This document shows positions 27,168-38,392 of a stretch of 64,000 nt of DNA, one piece after another (the first letter of the stretch is position 1; each line of letters starts with the position of its first letter). Source of the DNA: Planctomycetaceae bacterium (GTDB lineage: Bacteria > Planctomycetota > Planctomycetia > Planctomycetales > Planctomycetaceae); NCBI GenBank assembly GCA_021732845.1, contig JAKFUF010000001.1, positions 160,008-224,007 of the forward strand, given 5' to 3'. The notes under the pieces were generated by a model. It had not been told where the DNA came from, did not search any database, and worked only from the letters and a program-made list of their open reading frames with translations. Position numbers and translations under genes: made by a program.

Positions 27168-27228
27168 GTCACGATAACAGTTGACATACCATCGGTGCCT
27201 GGATCCTCGTTTGCTGCGAGACTGAAAA

Positions 27229-28935
27229 ATGATTGTAGACTTAGTGAAGTACAAAGGGCACAGTTGTTTTAGAAATGACTGGGCAGGCTTTGATGCGATC
27301 AGGCAAGTCAATCTCATCATCGGCCGCAACAATACGGGCAAGTCGCATATGATAGATTTTGTGAGAGTGCTTTGTGGTGACCAGATTTACACGCAGAAAT
27401 GGCAGGCTTACTGCGCTGGAATTCTAGATGAACTGAGTTTGAGGGATGCGTTTCCTGAAAATCGATCCGGGGGCCACCTTGGTTCTAGCCACTGGAGTGA
27501 GCACGGGGCCAGGTTCGTCAATCGACGAATTGAGTGGCAGGTCAGTGAGAATTTGAAGGTGTTAAACCTCGTGTTTCCCGATGAACTCCGCGTAGTTCGT
27601 CAGGAAACTCAACTAGCCGTGGAAACTCGGCTTTTGGACCTGGCAAGGCACGCGCAATCACCACTCAGAGGTCGTCGATTTCGGCACCTCTTGGCAGACC
27701 GCGACATTCGGAGGGAACGAGCAGTCAACGAGCTTCAACTGAACGAAGATGGAAGCGGAGCGACAAATATTGTTCGACGGTATCTTACTAGTTCAACCTA
27801 TCCCCATGATGTCATCAATGTCGAATTACGCACCGCACTTAATGAAATCTACCGGTCTGACGGTAGTTTTACAGAAATCGAAACAAAGGTTCACGACAGC
27901 AATACAGACAATTACTGGGAAATATTCCTGGCGGAAGAACCAAAAGGCCTAGTGTCCCTCAGTCGCTCAGGCAGTGGATTGAAAACGGTGATTCTGGTGT
28001 TGCTTAATCTTCTCGTAATCCCGCATCTTGAGAACCAGCCCAAATCTGCCTACGTATTTGCATTTGAAGAGCTTGAGAACAACCTGCATCCGTCGCTGCT
28101 TCGTCGGCTCCTTCGATACATCGACTCGTACGCGACCAAGGAAAAGGCAACTTTCTTTTTAACCACTCATTCGAGTGCAGCACTCGACATGTTCGGAGCG
28201 TCGGATCACGCTCAGATCATACATGTGCGGCACGACGGAATCTCGGCTACGGCGCAGACAATCACGACGCACTTCGATCGATGCGGGATACTGTCTGAAC
28301 TCGGCGCCAAGCCGTCGGACTTGCTGCAAGCGAATGGTGTACTGTGGCTGGAGGGGCCTTCTGATCGCATCTATCTAAACAGGTTTATCGAGTTGTTCTC
28401 TGATGACTCGCTTCAAGAAGGCACTCACTATCAATGCGCATTCTACGGTGGTTCAGTGCTTGCAAACTCTCAGTTTACGGAGCCGGAGGCTGAGAATGCC
28501 GAATTGGCAAATCTTCTCCGGCTGAATGCAAATATTGCATTGGTCTGCGATGGTGATCGAACCGCGGACACTGTCACCGGCAGCGAGCTGAAGGATCGCG
28601 TGGCAAGGGTCTTCACGGAAATAGCAAAGGTGCCACACGCATTTGTTTGGATTACAGAAGCCAAAGAGGTCGAGAATTATATTCCGGGGGCGGTATGGGC
28701 AAAGGTTTATCAATTGGATCTGGCGCGGGATCCCGGGAAGTTCGATAGATTTCCCAGCAAGAATGTTGGCGAAGGGACTTTTGTCAAAGATGTAGTGAAT
28801 CGATCCACCTTCGATAAGGTCGAATTTGCCATGGAAGCGGTTCCCCTGTTGACTAAGGAGTTGCTTCAAATGCGGTTCGATCTGGTGCAAAAGATTACAG
28901 AATTGGTTAAGACCATTCAGCACTGGAACAGGTAA
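27229..28935 (+). CDS. OLD-family ATP-dependent nuclease (AAA ATPase plus TOPRIM)
   Basis: This 568-residue protein has an SMC/ABC-like ATPase domain: Walker A IIGRNNTGKSH (about 31-40), signature-like SLSRSGSGLKTVI, Walker B AFEELENNLHP (about 277) and His in FLTTHSSAALD. A C-terminal TOPRIM domain shows Glu in LWLEGPSDRIY (about 376), Asp-x-Asp in LVCDGDRT (about 439) and Glu residues in TEAKEVENYIP (about 476). OLD nucleases, alone or with partners (Gabija GajA, retron effectors), cut DNA in phage defence. No UvrD-like GajB, reverse transcriptase or other partner flanks it, so it is a class 1 stand-alone member. Its base composition is visibly more AT-rich than its neighbours, which suggests transfer. 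Confidence 0.88.
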   Translation: MIVDLVKYKGHSCFRNDWAGFDAIRQVNLIIGRNNTGKSHMIDFVRVLCGDQIYTQKWQAYCAGILDELSLRDAFPENRSGGHLGSSHWSEHGARFVNRRIEWQVSENLKVLNLVFPDELRVVRQETQLAVETRLLDLARHAQSPLRGRRFRHLLADRDIRRERAVNELQLNEDGSGATNIVRRYLTSSTYPHDVINVELRTALNEIYRSDGSFTEIETKVHDSNTDNYWEIFLAEEPKGLVSLSRSGSGLKTVILVLLNLLVIPHLENQPKSAYVFAFEELENNLHPSLLRRLLRYIDSYATKEKATFFLTTHSSAALDMFGASDHAQIIHVRHDGISATAQTITTHFDRCGILSELGAKPSDLLQANGVLWLEGPSDRIYLNRFIELFSDDSLQEGTHYQCAFYGGSVLANSQFTEPEAENAELANLLRLNANIALVCDGDRTADTVTGSELKDRVARVFTEIAKVPHAFVWITEAKEVENYIPGAVWAKVYQLDLARDPGKFDRFPSKNVGEGTFVKDVVNRSTFDKVEFAMEAVPLLTKELLQMRFDLVQKITELVKTIQHWNR

Positions 28936-29045
28936 TGCGACGCATCTACATGCGGTTGCCTATTCACACAAGTCAGACCCATCTCATTGGAAACCAAAGA
29001 GAGCATAGATTCGTTCACACCCAACTGAGGATCCGGCGTTAGCCC

Positions 29046-30350
29046 ATGCATATCGCGATTGTCACCGCCGGCGGGGCCGGCATGTTCTGTGGCTCGTGCA
29101 TGCACGACAACACTCTGGCGCGGGCACTGCTCGCGCGGGGCGAGCGGGTCACGCTGATCCCCACGTACACACCGATCCGCGTCGATGAAAAGAACGTTAG
29201 CCAGGAACGGGTTCTGCTGGGCGGGATCAACCTGTACCTGGACACGCACGTCCCGGGTTGGGGCTATCTGCCGCGAATCGTGAAGGGGTGGCTCGATTCC
29301 CCCGGCATCATCAAGCTGGCCACACGGATCAGCGTGAGCGCCGATGCCCGCAAGCTGGGAAAAATCACCGTCGCCATGCTGAAGGGTGACCATGGCCCGC
29401 AGCAGGCGGAGGTCGAGGATTTTGCGAATTACATCGCGAACGAACTGAAGCCGGACGTTGTCCTGTACAGCAACGCCCTGCTCGTAGGAACGCTGAGGCG
29501 GTTGAAGGAGAAGTTCGCCGGCCCGGTGGTCTGTCTCCTGCAGGGCGATGACATTTTTCTGCAGGATCTCATTGAGCCGTGGAGGTCGCAGGCGTTTGCA
29601 ATTCTGTATCGTGAATGTGAGCGGTTCGACGCCGTGCTGACACACACCGCCTACTACCGCGACTTCATGGCGGACTATCTGCGAATCCCGTTGGAGAAAA
29701 TGCATGTTGTACCGCTGGGGATCGACCTCACTGGCCACGACGGTGAGCCACGGGCCGACGCCGGTTCGCCGCTGACGATCGGATATTTCGCCCGCATCTG
29801 TCCCGAGAAGGGGTTGCACAATCTTGTCGCCGCGTTTCGCCTGCTGCGAGTCCGCCGTCCCGACTTGCCACTGCGTCTGCACGCCGGTGGCTACCTCGGT
29901 GTGCGCGACCAAAAGTGGTTTGAGGCGCTGCAAAAGGACGCCGCCGACTTGGGGGACTCGTTCCAGTACATTGGCAGCCCCGCTTCGCATCAGGAAAAGG
30001 TCGATTTTCTAAAATCCGTGGATTTGTTTTCGGTCCCCACCGACTATCGCGAACCCAAGGGGCTGTATGTGCTGGAAGCGCTGGCCAACGGCGTCCCCGT
30101 CGTGCAACCGCTCCACGGAAGCTTTCCCGAACTGATTGAAGCTACGGGCGGCGGCCTCTTGGTGAAACCTCAGGATCCTGAGCATCTGGCTGCCGTGCTG
30201 GATCAACTCTTGGATGACACGCAACTGCGGCGGAAGCTCGCGACCAACGGCCGCCGGGCCGTCCATGAAAAGTTTAATCCGCCAGTGATGGCGGAGAACA
30301 CGTTGAAGGTGCTGGAAGGGTTGGTCGCGCGTTCGGCGAAGGGCGCGTGA
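29046..30350 (+). CDS. Glycosyltransferase family 4 protein
   Basis: This 434-residue GT-B glycosyltransferase has an N-terminal acceptor domain beginning [18 protein letters not shown] and a C-terminal Rossmann domain typical of GT4 ([47 protein letters not shown]). The nucleotide-sugar binding E-x7-E appears as EPKGLYVLE. There are no membrane helices. It would transfer a sugar from an activated donor to a glycan or lipid, and donor and acceptor are unknown. It stands alone between the OLD nuclease and thrS and is followed by a GC-rich hairpin (30352-30378). Confidence 0.9.
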   Translation: MHIAIVTAGGAGMFCGSCMHDNTLARALLARGERVTLIPTYTPIRVDEKNVSQERVLLGGINLYLDTHVPGWGYLPRIVKGWLDSPGIIKLATRISVSADARKLGKITVAMLKGDHGPQQAEVEDFANYIANELKPDVVLYSNALLVGTLRRLKEKFAGPVVCLLQGDDIFLQDLIEPWRSQAFAILYRECERFDAVLTHTAYYRDFMADYLRIPLEKMHVVPLGIDLTGHDGEPRADAGSPLTIGYFARICPEKGLHNLVAAFRLLRVRRPDLPLRLHAGGYLGVRDQKWFEALQKDAADLGDSFQYIGSPASHQEKVDFLKSVDLFSVPTDYREPKGLYVLEALANGVPVVQPLHGSFPELIEATGGGLLVKPQDPEHLAAVLDQLLDDTQLRRKLATNGRRAVHEKFNPPVMAENTLKVLEGLVARSAKGA

Positions 30351-30351
30351 T

Positions 30352-30378
30352 GCCGGCCCAGCACACTTCCAGGCCGGC
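30352..30378 (+). terminator. GC-rich hairpin after glycosyltransferase gene
   Basis: A perfect 7-bp stem GCCGGCC/GGCCGGC (30352-30358, 30372-30378) with a 13-base loop starts right after the stop codon. It has no T-run, so intrinsic termination is uncertain. Confidence 0.4.
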
Positions 30379-30444
30379 GGAATTCGGGTTCTCGCAAACA
30401 CCTTCCATCCGCTACAGTACCCGCTAGATCAGACTGTCGCGGGT

Positions 30445-30469
30445 GGTTCCTCATTTGTACGGAGGAACC
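30445..30469 (+). promoter_or_regulatory. Hairpin in the thrS leader
   Basis: An 8-bp stem GGTTCCTC/GAGGAACC (30445-30452, 30462-30469) with a 9-base loop lies 32 bp before the thrS start. It could be a translational operator or a processing site. There is no T-box core sequence and no specifier loop that can be read. The role is inferred from position only. Confidence 0.35.
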
Positions 30470-30501
30470 AGTGCGGTCGAATTTCAGGAATCGAATGCGT
30501 C

Positions 30502-32682
<2,181 letters not shown>

Positions 32683-32848
32683 GAGCCACGACGGATTCAA
32701 CGAGAAGGTGATTCACGCGGTCTGCTGAGAGCGAAGGGCAGGCTTTCAGAATCGCAAATTGCTCTGTCACTCGTGACATGGAATGACCGGTATCGCCGCG
32801 CACTCCGCGGCGCTACCGGACGCGCATAAACTCTTGCAGGATGCACCG

Positions 32849-33418
32849 ATGGTTTATCTCAACAGGATCTACACCCGCACCGGCGACGATGGCCAGACGG
32901 GCCTCGGCGACGGCACCCGAATCGCCAAGACGCATCCGCGGATTAAGGCCTACGGCGGTGTCGACGAACTCAATTCCGTCCTCGGGCTGGCGATCGCGCA
33001 TGGCGTGCCGGAGCCATTTGCCGGCTGGATGAAGCACATTCAGAACGATCTGTTTGATGTCGGCAGCGACCTGTGTTTCCCCGAAACGGAAGAACCGAAG
33101 GAGACCCCCGAACTGCGCGTCGTGGCTTCACAGATCGAGCAACTTGAACAGTGGATCGACGCGGCCAACGAGCCCCTCGAACCGCTGACGAGCTTTGTGC
33201 TGCCCGGTGGCTCACTGGCCTCCGCCGCCTTGCATCAAACCCGCGCCGTCTGCCGCCGCGTCGAGATCGACGTGCTGCAGCTCGCCGAGTTCGAAGTGAT
33301 CAACCCCCAGGTCACCATGTACCTGAACCGCCTGTCCGACCTGCTGTTTGTCCTCGCCCGCGCGTGCAACAGCAATGGCAAGGACGATGTGCTGTGGATT
33401 CCGGGGAAGAATCGCTAG
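32849..33418 (+). CDS. pduO: Cob(I)alamin adenosyltransferase, PduO/MMAB type
   Basis: The ATG at 32849 has GCAGGA upstream and begins MVYLNRIYTRTGD, the conserved family start; the longer frame from 32783 adds unrelated residues. The 189-residue protein adenosylates cob(I)alamin with ATP to give coenzyme B12. Motifs include TRTGDDGQTGLGDG (ATP site), KAYGGVDELNSVLGLA, SFVLPGGSLASAALHQTRAVCRRVE and LNRLSDLLFVLAR. Length is normal. No other cobalamin genes are nearby. A long hairpin separates it from the convergent DUF1501 gene. Confidence 0.93.
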   Translation: MVYLNRIYTRTGDDGQTGLGDGTRIAKTHPRIKAYGGVDELNSVLGLAIAHGVPEPFAGWMKHIQNDLFDVGSDLCFPETEEPKETPELRVVASQIEQLEQWIDAANEPLEPLTSFVLPGGSLASAALHQTRAVCRRVEIDVLQLAEFEVINPQVTMYLNRLSDLLFVLARACNSNGKDDVLWIPGKNR

Positions 33419-33421
33419 GCA

Positions 33422-33504
33422 CGTAAGATGGCCTTCCCAGGCCGTCTGCTTGACCAGTCGGCGCTGTCCGTGCATCCGAACGGCCTGGGAAGGCCATTCT
33501 ACGT
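33422..33504. terminator. Long hairpin between convergent genes
   Basis: Arms of 24 bases at 33422-33445 and 33481-33504 pair with few mismatches. Their core is GGCCTTCCCAGGCCGT and its inverse, around a 35-base loop. It starts 4 bp after the pduO stop and ends 12 bp before the end of the convergent DUF1501 gene, so it can serve as a two-way terminator. The core reads like a mobile intergenic repeat. Confidence 0.6.
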
Positions 33505-33515
33505 CTTGCGCGGCC

Positions 33516-34892
33516 CTACGCCAGCGCTCCGGTGAACAGCGGGCCGATCGGCGTTCCGCGGTTGAGCTGCACGGGGCGGCCGAGGCGGTCGCGGACTTCG
33601 GCCTCGGGCGGGATGCCCAGCAGGTGATAGACGGTCGCGCCCACATCGTTGGGCGAATAGGCGGTGGTGACCGGGTAGGCTCCGATGGGGTCGGACTTGC
33701 CGATGACCTGCCCGCCGCGGACACCGGCCCCGGCGAACAGTCCAAAGAAGCATGGCCCCCAATGATCGCGCCCGTTGCCAGCGTTGAGTTTTGGCGTGCG
33801 GCCAAACTCGCCCAGCATCATGACGAGGGTGTCATCGAGTTTGCCGAGTGCCTCCAGATCGTCCAACAGGGCGGCAACTCCCTGGTCCAGCGGCGGCAGC
33901 AGGCGACCTTTTAATGTCGGAAAAATATCACCGTGGCTGTCCCAGTTCTGCACGCGGCCGATGTTGACCTGCACAATGGGTACGCCGACTTCGACGAGCC
34001 GCCGGCCCAAGAGCAATGACTGGCCCGTGGTGTGACGACCGTAGCGGTCGCGGACGGCTGCCGGTTCCATGTCGAGCTTGAACGCTTCGGCCAGCCGGCT
34101 GGAGGTGAGGATGGAAAATGCCAGTTCTTGTTCGTCCGAGAGCCGGCGGGACTGGGCGGTCTCGTCCATGCCGCGCCGCTGGCGGTCCAGTTCCCCGAGC
34201 AGAGCGCGACGGTTTCCGAGCCGACTGGCCGTCATTCCCCCGGCCAGCGTCAGGGCATCAACGCGGAAATCGGACTTCTGCGGATCGCCAACGATCTGCC
34301 ACGGGTCGTATTTGGCTCCCAGGAAGCCCGCATGCTGGCCGGGCCAGGTCAGCGGACCCTCGACGAGGTAATACGGGAGGTTGACGCCGCTGGGGATGCC
34401 ATCGTTGCGGGGGCGGAGATAAGACAGCGCCGAGGAGTAACAGGGCCAGTCGTCGCGCGAAGCGACCTTGTCGAAGAACGCACCGGGCTGCAGGTTGCCA
34501 GTCAACACGTGGTGCGTTGACATCAGGTGATTGTTGTCGCTGTGCGACAGCGTGCGGACCAGCGCGTATTTGTGCGCCCGCGCCGCCAGATGCGGCAAAT
34601 GTTCGCAGATCTCGACGCCGGGCGCGGAGGTGGCGATGGGGTTGAACTCGCCGCGAATCTCCCGTGGCGCATCCGGCTTCATGTCGAACGTGTCGTGGTG
34701 GCTCGCCGCGCCGGTCAGAAACACAATCAAGATCGTCTTGGGACTTCTTGAGTGACTTGGTTGTGCCACCCCCGCCGCGGCCCGACCCGCGAGGACGCTG
34801 GGCAATCCCACACCCAGCAAGCCCGAATAGCCAATCTGCAGGGCTTCACGCCGGGACAACCCGGTCATGTGCCGGTGATCGTTCAGAGCCAT
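33516..34892 (-). CDS. DUF1501 family exported protein
   Basis: The start at 34892 gives 458 residues; a nearby Met begins MTGLSRREALQ, so the true start could be eight residues later. The leader SRREALQIGYSGLLGVGLPS is a twin-arginine signal. The mature region has the sulfatase/alkaline-phosphatase-like DUF1501 fold: IVFLTGAASHHDTFD, YALVRTLSHSDNNH, TGQSLLLGRRLVEVGVPIVQVN, NWDSHGDIF and MLGEFGRTPKLN-GRDHWG. DUF1501 proteins are abundant in planctomycetes and usually sit beside DUF1549/DUF1553 cytochrome genes. This one is alone. The biochemical role is not established. Confidence 0.9.
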   Translation of the reverse strand: MALNDHRHMTGLSRREALQIGYSGLLGVGLPSVLAGRAAAGVAQPSHSRSPKTILIVFLTGAASHHDTFDMKPDAPREIRGEFNPIATSAPGVEICEHLPHLAARAHKYALVRTLSHSDNNHLMSTHHVLTGNLQPGAFFDKVASRDDWPCYSSALSYLRPRNDGIPSGVNLPYYLVEGPLTWPGQHAGFLGAKYDPWQIVGDPQKSDFRVDALTLAGGMTASRLGNRRALLGELDRQRRGMDETAQSRRLSDEQELAFSILTSSRLAEAFKLDMEPAAVRDRYGRHTTGQSLLLGRRLVEVGVPIVQVNIGRVQNWDSHGDIFPTLKGRLLPPLDQGVAALLDDLEALGKLDDTLVMMLGEFGRTPKLNAGNGRDHWGPCFFGLFAGAGVRGGQVIGKSDPIGAYPVTTAYSPNDVGATVYHLLGIPPEAEVRDRLGRPVQLNRGTPIGPLFTGALA

Positions 34893-35446
34893 GTGAGTCT
34901 CACGTTGGCAGGCAAACAGGGCGGGTTGCGGCAAGCGCAAGGTACAGAGGCATAATGATTTCAGCACGGCAGTCCGGTGATGTCAAGGTGAGCCGGCAAT
35001 GGATCTCCGCAAGAGACAACGAACGAAAGGGTTGGTCACATCGGCTGGCCCAGCAATGCGCCTTTTAAATCCAATGGTCAGAAACTGAACCACGAATCTG
35101 ACGAATTTCACGAATCGTCAACCGGCCTGGCATTGCGGGTGATGGAGTCCACCAGGTTGTGATTCGTGACATTCGTCGTATTCGTGAAAATTCGTGGTTC
35201 CCTTGAATCGTTGTCTAGGGTCGGCATGGGTCAGGTCCCTACCGCTCGCTGATTGAGAAGCCGCTTCATGCAGCCCCTGCGCTCGAATTCTTCAGATTTC
35301 GCCTGCGGTGCGCGGGAACTGGGTGAGCATTCTGTTTAGAATCTGGGCCATCCCGACGGGTTTGGCAGGTCTTGGGCATTCCAATTTCCTACAGACCGGC
35401 GGGGAGGCGGTTTCTGGCAGGCGCACGACACGAGAGAAAGATCCTC
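34893..35446. other. Divergent intergenic region with a long inverted repeat
   Basis: No gene is seen in these 554 bases. They hold the leader of the DUF1501 gene, the inverted repeat at 35087-35200, and about 240 bp upstream of the Gfo/Idh/MocA gene where its promoter should lie. Confidence 0.5.
35087..35200. repeat. Long inverted repeat, family 2, copy 1
   Basis: Outer arms GAACCACGAAT (35087-35097) and ATTCGTGGTTC (35190-35200) are perfect. Inside, ACGAAT-type motifs recur on the left and ATTCGT motifs on the right, so the whole element can form one long irregular hairpin. The central part contains GCGGGTGATGGAGTCC. A related copy is at 36825-36947. Confidence 0.85.
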
Positions 35447-36577
35447 ATGAGCAAGTCCAAAGTGAACGTGGCGATCATCGGATTGGGGTTTGGTGCCGAG
35501 TTCATCCCCATCTACCAGCGGCACCCCCAGGCGAACATGTACGCCATCTGCCAGCGGGATCCAGCCAAGCTCAACCAGATCGGCGATGCTTATAAGATCG
35601 AAAAACGCTACACGAAGTACGAGGACGTGCTCAAAGATCCCGAAGTCGATTTCGTCCACATCAATTCGCCGATTCCCGACCACGCGCCGATGTCGATCGC
35701 CGCGCTCAAGGCGGGCAAGCATGTGATGTGTACCGTGCCAATGGCGACCAGCATCGAAGACTGCCGGCAGATCGTGGAACTGGTGGAGAAAACCGGGCTG
35801 AAGTACATGATGGCCGAGACGGTCGTCTACGCCCGCGAATATCTGTTCGTCAAAGAGATGTACGACAAGGGAGAACTCGGCAAGGTCCAGTTCCTGCAGG
35901 CGAGCCACCAGCAGGAGATGGAAGGCTGGCCGAACTATTGGCCGGGACTGCCGCCAATGCACTATGCCACACACTGCGTCGGACCCTGCCTGGCGCTGAC
36001 CAACGCCGAGGCCGAGTACGTCTCGTGTTTTGGATCGGGCACCATTCAGGCGCACCTGATTCCCAAGTACAACTCGCCCTTCGCTGTGGAAACGTGCCAC
36101 ATCAAGTTCAAGGATTCGGACATCACGGCGCGGATCTACCGCTCCCTGTTCGACACCGCCCGTCAGTACCGCGAGAGCTTCGATGTGTACGGCACCAAAA
36201 AGGCGTTTGAGTGGCAGTTGATCGAGGGTGAAGACCCGGTGCTGCACACCGCCAAGCTGCCGGAACACGAGATTCCGCAGCGGGTGAAGGTGCCCGATTA
36301 CGCCTCACGACTGCCCGAACCGATCCAACGGTTCACCACCAAGGGGGTGTACGACATCGAAGAGAACACCCACCTCTCCTTCACCCAGGGCGGGGGCCAC
36401 GGTGGCTCACATCCGCACCTCGTCCACGAATTTGTCTCGGCCCTGGTCGAAGGCCGCGACCCGTACCCCAACGCCCGCCAATCGGCGAACTGGACCTGCG
36501 TGGGAATCTGCGCCCATGAATCCGCCATGAAGGGCGGCGAGATTGTCAGGCTGCCTGAGTTCACGCTCAAGAAGTGA
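35447..36577 (+). CDS. Gfo/Idh/MocA family oxidoreductase
   Basis: The ATG at 35447 begins MSKSKVNVAIIGLGFGAEF, the N-terminal Rossmann NAD(P) motif; the upstream open frame is not coding-like. The 376-residue protein has the usual two-domain layout, with FVHINSPIPDHAPMSIAALKAGKHVMCTVPMA (the family EKP position reads TVP) and a C-terminal alpha/beta domain. It probably oxidises a sugar or cyclitol. Planctomycetes carry many paralogues. The Lys of the EKP catalytic motif appears replaced, so the chemistry may differ. A hairpin follows the stop by 16 bp. Confidence 0.9.
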   Translation: MSKSKVNVAIIGLGFGAEFIPIYQRHPQANMYAICQRDPAKLNQIGDAYKIEKRYTKYEDVLKDPEVDFVHINSPIPDHAPMSIAALKAGKHVMCTVPMATSIEDCRQIVELVEKTGLKYMMAETVVYAREYLFVKEMYDKGELGKVQFLQASHQQEMEGWPNYWPGLPPMHYATHCVGPCLALTNAEAEYVSCFGSGTIQAHLIPKYNSPFAVETCHIKFKDSDITARIYRSLFDTARQYRESFDVYGTKKAFEWQLIEGEDPVLHTAKLPEHEIPQRVKVPDYASRLPEPIQRFTTKGVYDIEENTHLSFTQGGGHGGSHPHLVHEFVSALVEGRDPYPNARQSANWTCVGICAHESAMKGGEIVRLPEFTLKK

Positions 36578-36592
36578 ATTCACATCTCCGCT

Positions 36593-36619
36593 GGTGTAGG
36601 GCGTCAAACACCCTACACC
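36593..36619 (+). terminator. Hairpin after oxidoreductase gene
   Basis: A perfect 9-bp stem GGTGTAGGG/CCCTACACC (36593-36601, 36611-36619) with a 9-base loop lies 16 bp past the stop codon. There is no clear T-run. Confidence 0.5.
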
Positions 36620-37466
36620 GCGGAGTTCGGTTTCATCGCCCAATTGGGGTTGGGCACGCTGGATGTTGCTGACAAACCGTCGATGGTGCTTAGGATCGCA
36701 GCAACAATAACTGTGACATTTGTCTCCCTATCCAGCAGCGAACGCCATCAAGGACAACGGATGAAGTTGGTGGTGAAGTCGACAGGGCTGGCAAAACGGT
36801 GCGGGAATCGTACGGTCATAAATTGACCACGAATTTTCACGAATCTTACGAATATCACGAATGATCAACTGGCATGGCTTCGCGGGTGATGGAATCCTGC
36901 GCGTTGTTATTCGTGACATTCGTCTTATTCGTGAAAATTCGTGGTTCCCCCTTCTCGTTGCCTAAGACCGGCCTTCGGTCAGCACCTTGCAGCGTGCTTT
37001 ATTCTTTGTCCGGTTCTAAGCGTCCGGTTCGTGGCGTTGGCGTCTTCCGATTATCCTCCAACCGGGGGCTAAGGCCGGCTAAGGCCCTCTGGCTCATTGG
37101 CTGTACGGCTTGTCAAAAGTCGACAGTTATTGCTTGCGAGATGGCTGGCCGATGTGAACGAGTCCATCAGCCGGCACGCGTTAGGACCGCGGCAAGATGT
37201 CGCGAGTGCTGACGGTCATTCACTCCCAAGCCGAACTGGTGCACAGGTTGGGATGGATCGCTCGGCCGCCTATCTGCCCGCGTGGCCCTTCAAGCGGTTC
37301 GCGAGTCCAGGGCCGTGGAAAAATTACGTCGAACCGAACCTCTGTCGGTTTTGGACACTCTACTCCGCTGAAATGAATCTGCCGCAGGTGGAGCAGTGAA
37401 CGAGGAATCCCAGACCGGCGACTTCAATGAGTCTGCACTTGCGTGGTACTTCGACTCTCGCGGCGT
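36620..37466. other. Intergenic region upstream of the tRNA-like/HNH cluster
   Basis: No gene is supported. The stretch holds the family 2 inverted repeat (36825-36947) and a weak terminator-like hairpin AGCAC/GTGCT at 36981-36998 followed by TTATTCTTT. The remaining sequence has no recognised feature. Confidence 0.5.
36825..36947. repeat. Long inverted repeat, family 2, copy 2
   Basis: Outer arms ACCACGAATTTTCACGAAT (from 36827) and ATTCGTGAAAATTCGTGGT (to 36945) are perfect inverses of 19 bases. Further ACGAAT and ATTCGT motifs extend the pairing inward. The loop shares GCGGGTGATGGAATCC with copy 1 at 35087-35200. The two copies bracket the Gfo/Idh/MocA gene at a distance of about 0.3 kb each side. 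Confidence 0.88.
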
Positions 37467-37557
37467 TTGTAACGTAGCCAGATCCGGTTGGCCGAACCGC
37501 ACTGCGAACGTGGCTCTCCCGCAGGGGAGATGAGGGGTTCGACCCCCTTGCCTTCCG
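37467..37557 (+). other. Decayed tRNA-like sequence
   Basis: A canonical T-arm (stem 37533-37537 with 37545-37549, loop TTCGACC) is preceded by a 6-bp hairpin TCTCCC-GCAG-GGGAGA that resembles a long variable arm. Before that is a CTGCGAA loop (37502-37508) closed by an imperfect stem, which would give anticodon GCG. The acceptor stem cannot be paired well. It reads as a remnant or a strongly non-canonical class II tRNA. Confidence 0.4.
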
Positions 37558-37660
37558 CTGAATGTTGAGTCTGCCTGATCCCGGCACACCTGTCGCGGAT
37601 CGGTCGGCAAGCCTCGCTGATTCGCTGGCGATGGGCCGGCATCAGGCGAGTTTGTTACTG

Positions 37661-37732
37661 GCCTTGATGGTGAAATGGAAATCATCTCCCGCTTCTAACG
37701 GGATGTTCCGGGTTCAAGTCCTGGTCGAGGCA
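37661..37732 (+). tRNA. tRNA-Arg(UCU)
   Basis: The 72 bases fold as a full cloverleaf. Acceptor GCCTTGA/TCGAGGC (37661-37667, 37725-37731) has one wobble; D-stem is GTGA/TCAT with GG in the loop; anticodon stem TCCCG/CGGGA encloses loop CTTCTAA (anticodon TCT); T-stem CCGGG/CCTGG encloses TTCAAGT. U8 and the T-loop consensus are present. Discriminator is A37732, and CCA is not encoded. The HNH gene starts 28 bp downstream. Confidence 0.8.
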
Positions 37733-37760
37733 TGGTGTTGTCGGAAAAAAGGAGGCGATC

Positions 37761-38354
37761 ATGGTGGCGATGTTGACGAGACCGACGCTGGTTCTGAATC
37801 GAGTCTGGCAGCCGGTGGGCGTGGCTTCCGTGGCCCGCTCGCTGACGCTGGTCGCCGCCGAACGGGCCCGGATCGTCGACCCGGCCGACTTCCAGCAGTA
37901 CACCTGGGACGACTGGTCCCGCCTGATCCCACGCAGTGACGACCTGTTCGTCCAGTCGGTGGCTCAGCGGATTCGCGTGCCGGAAGTCATCACGCTGACG
38001 GAGTATGACCGGGTTCCCACGAACGCGGTCACCTTCAGCCGGCGAAATATCTACCGCCGCGACCAGTACGCCTGCCAGTACTGCGGAGTCCAGCCAGGCA
38101 GTGAAGAACTCACGATCGACCATGTGCAGCCCCGGTCCCGGGGTGGAACCAGCACGTGGGAGAACTGCGTGCTGGCATGCCTGGAGTGCAACAAGCGCAA
38201 GGCCGACCGTACGCCGACCGAAGCGCATATGCCACTGCGGAAGACGCCTGTTCGTCCGAACTGGCGGCCGATTTACGCGCGGCACGATTTGCGGATTGAA
38301 AGCTGGTCCAAGTTCGTCAGTGAGGCGTACTGGACCGTGGAACTCGAGGAATGA
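37761..38354 (+). CDS. HNH endonuclease embedded in a tRNA-like cluster
   Basis: The ATG at 37761 has a strong AAAAAAGGAGG box five bases upstream. The 197-residue protein starts with the conserved TRPTLVLNRVWQPVGV segment of a widespread bacterial HNH family. It ends with the nuclease motif: CxxC in YACQYCG, TIDHVQPRSRGG, the Asn in TWENCVLAC and CLECNKRKADR. The two CxxC pairs should bind a structural zinc, and the His of IDH is the likely general base. A good tRNA-Arg lies 28 bp upstream, and a tRNA-like sequence lies 38 bp downstream, on the same strand. Co-transcription is probable. The substrate, DNA or tRNA-like RNA, is unknown. Confidence 0.93.
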   Translation: MVAMLTRPTLVLNRVWQPVGVASVARSLTLVAAERARIVDPADFQQYTWDDWSRLIPRSDDLFVQSVAQRIRVPEVITLTEYDRVPTNAVTFSRRNIYRRDQYACQYCGVQPGSEELTIDHVQPRSRGGTSTWENCVLACLECNKRKADRTPTEAHMPLRKTPVRPNWRPIYARHDLRIESWSKFVSEAYWTVELEE

Positions 38355-38392
38355 AGCCCGCCGCCGAGCCACGTCCGGCCCGGCGGCCTTAC

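Noticed and set aside
30351..30501. T-box riboswitch upstream of thrS
   Set aside because: No T-box core sequence, specifier loop or antiterminator could be found; only a short hairpin is present.
37437..37480. Another tRNA with a TTTGTAA loop (Thr-like)
   Set aside because: The anticodon stem has a mismatch, and no D-arm, T-arm or acceptor could be paired around it.
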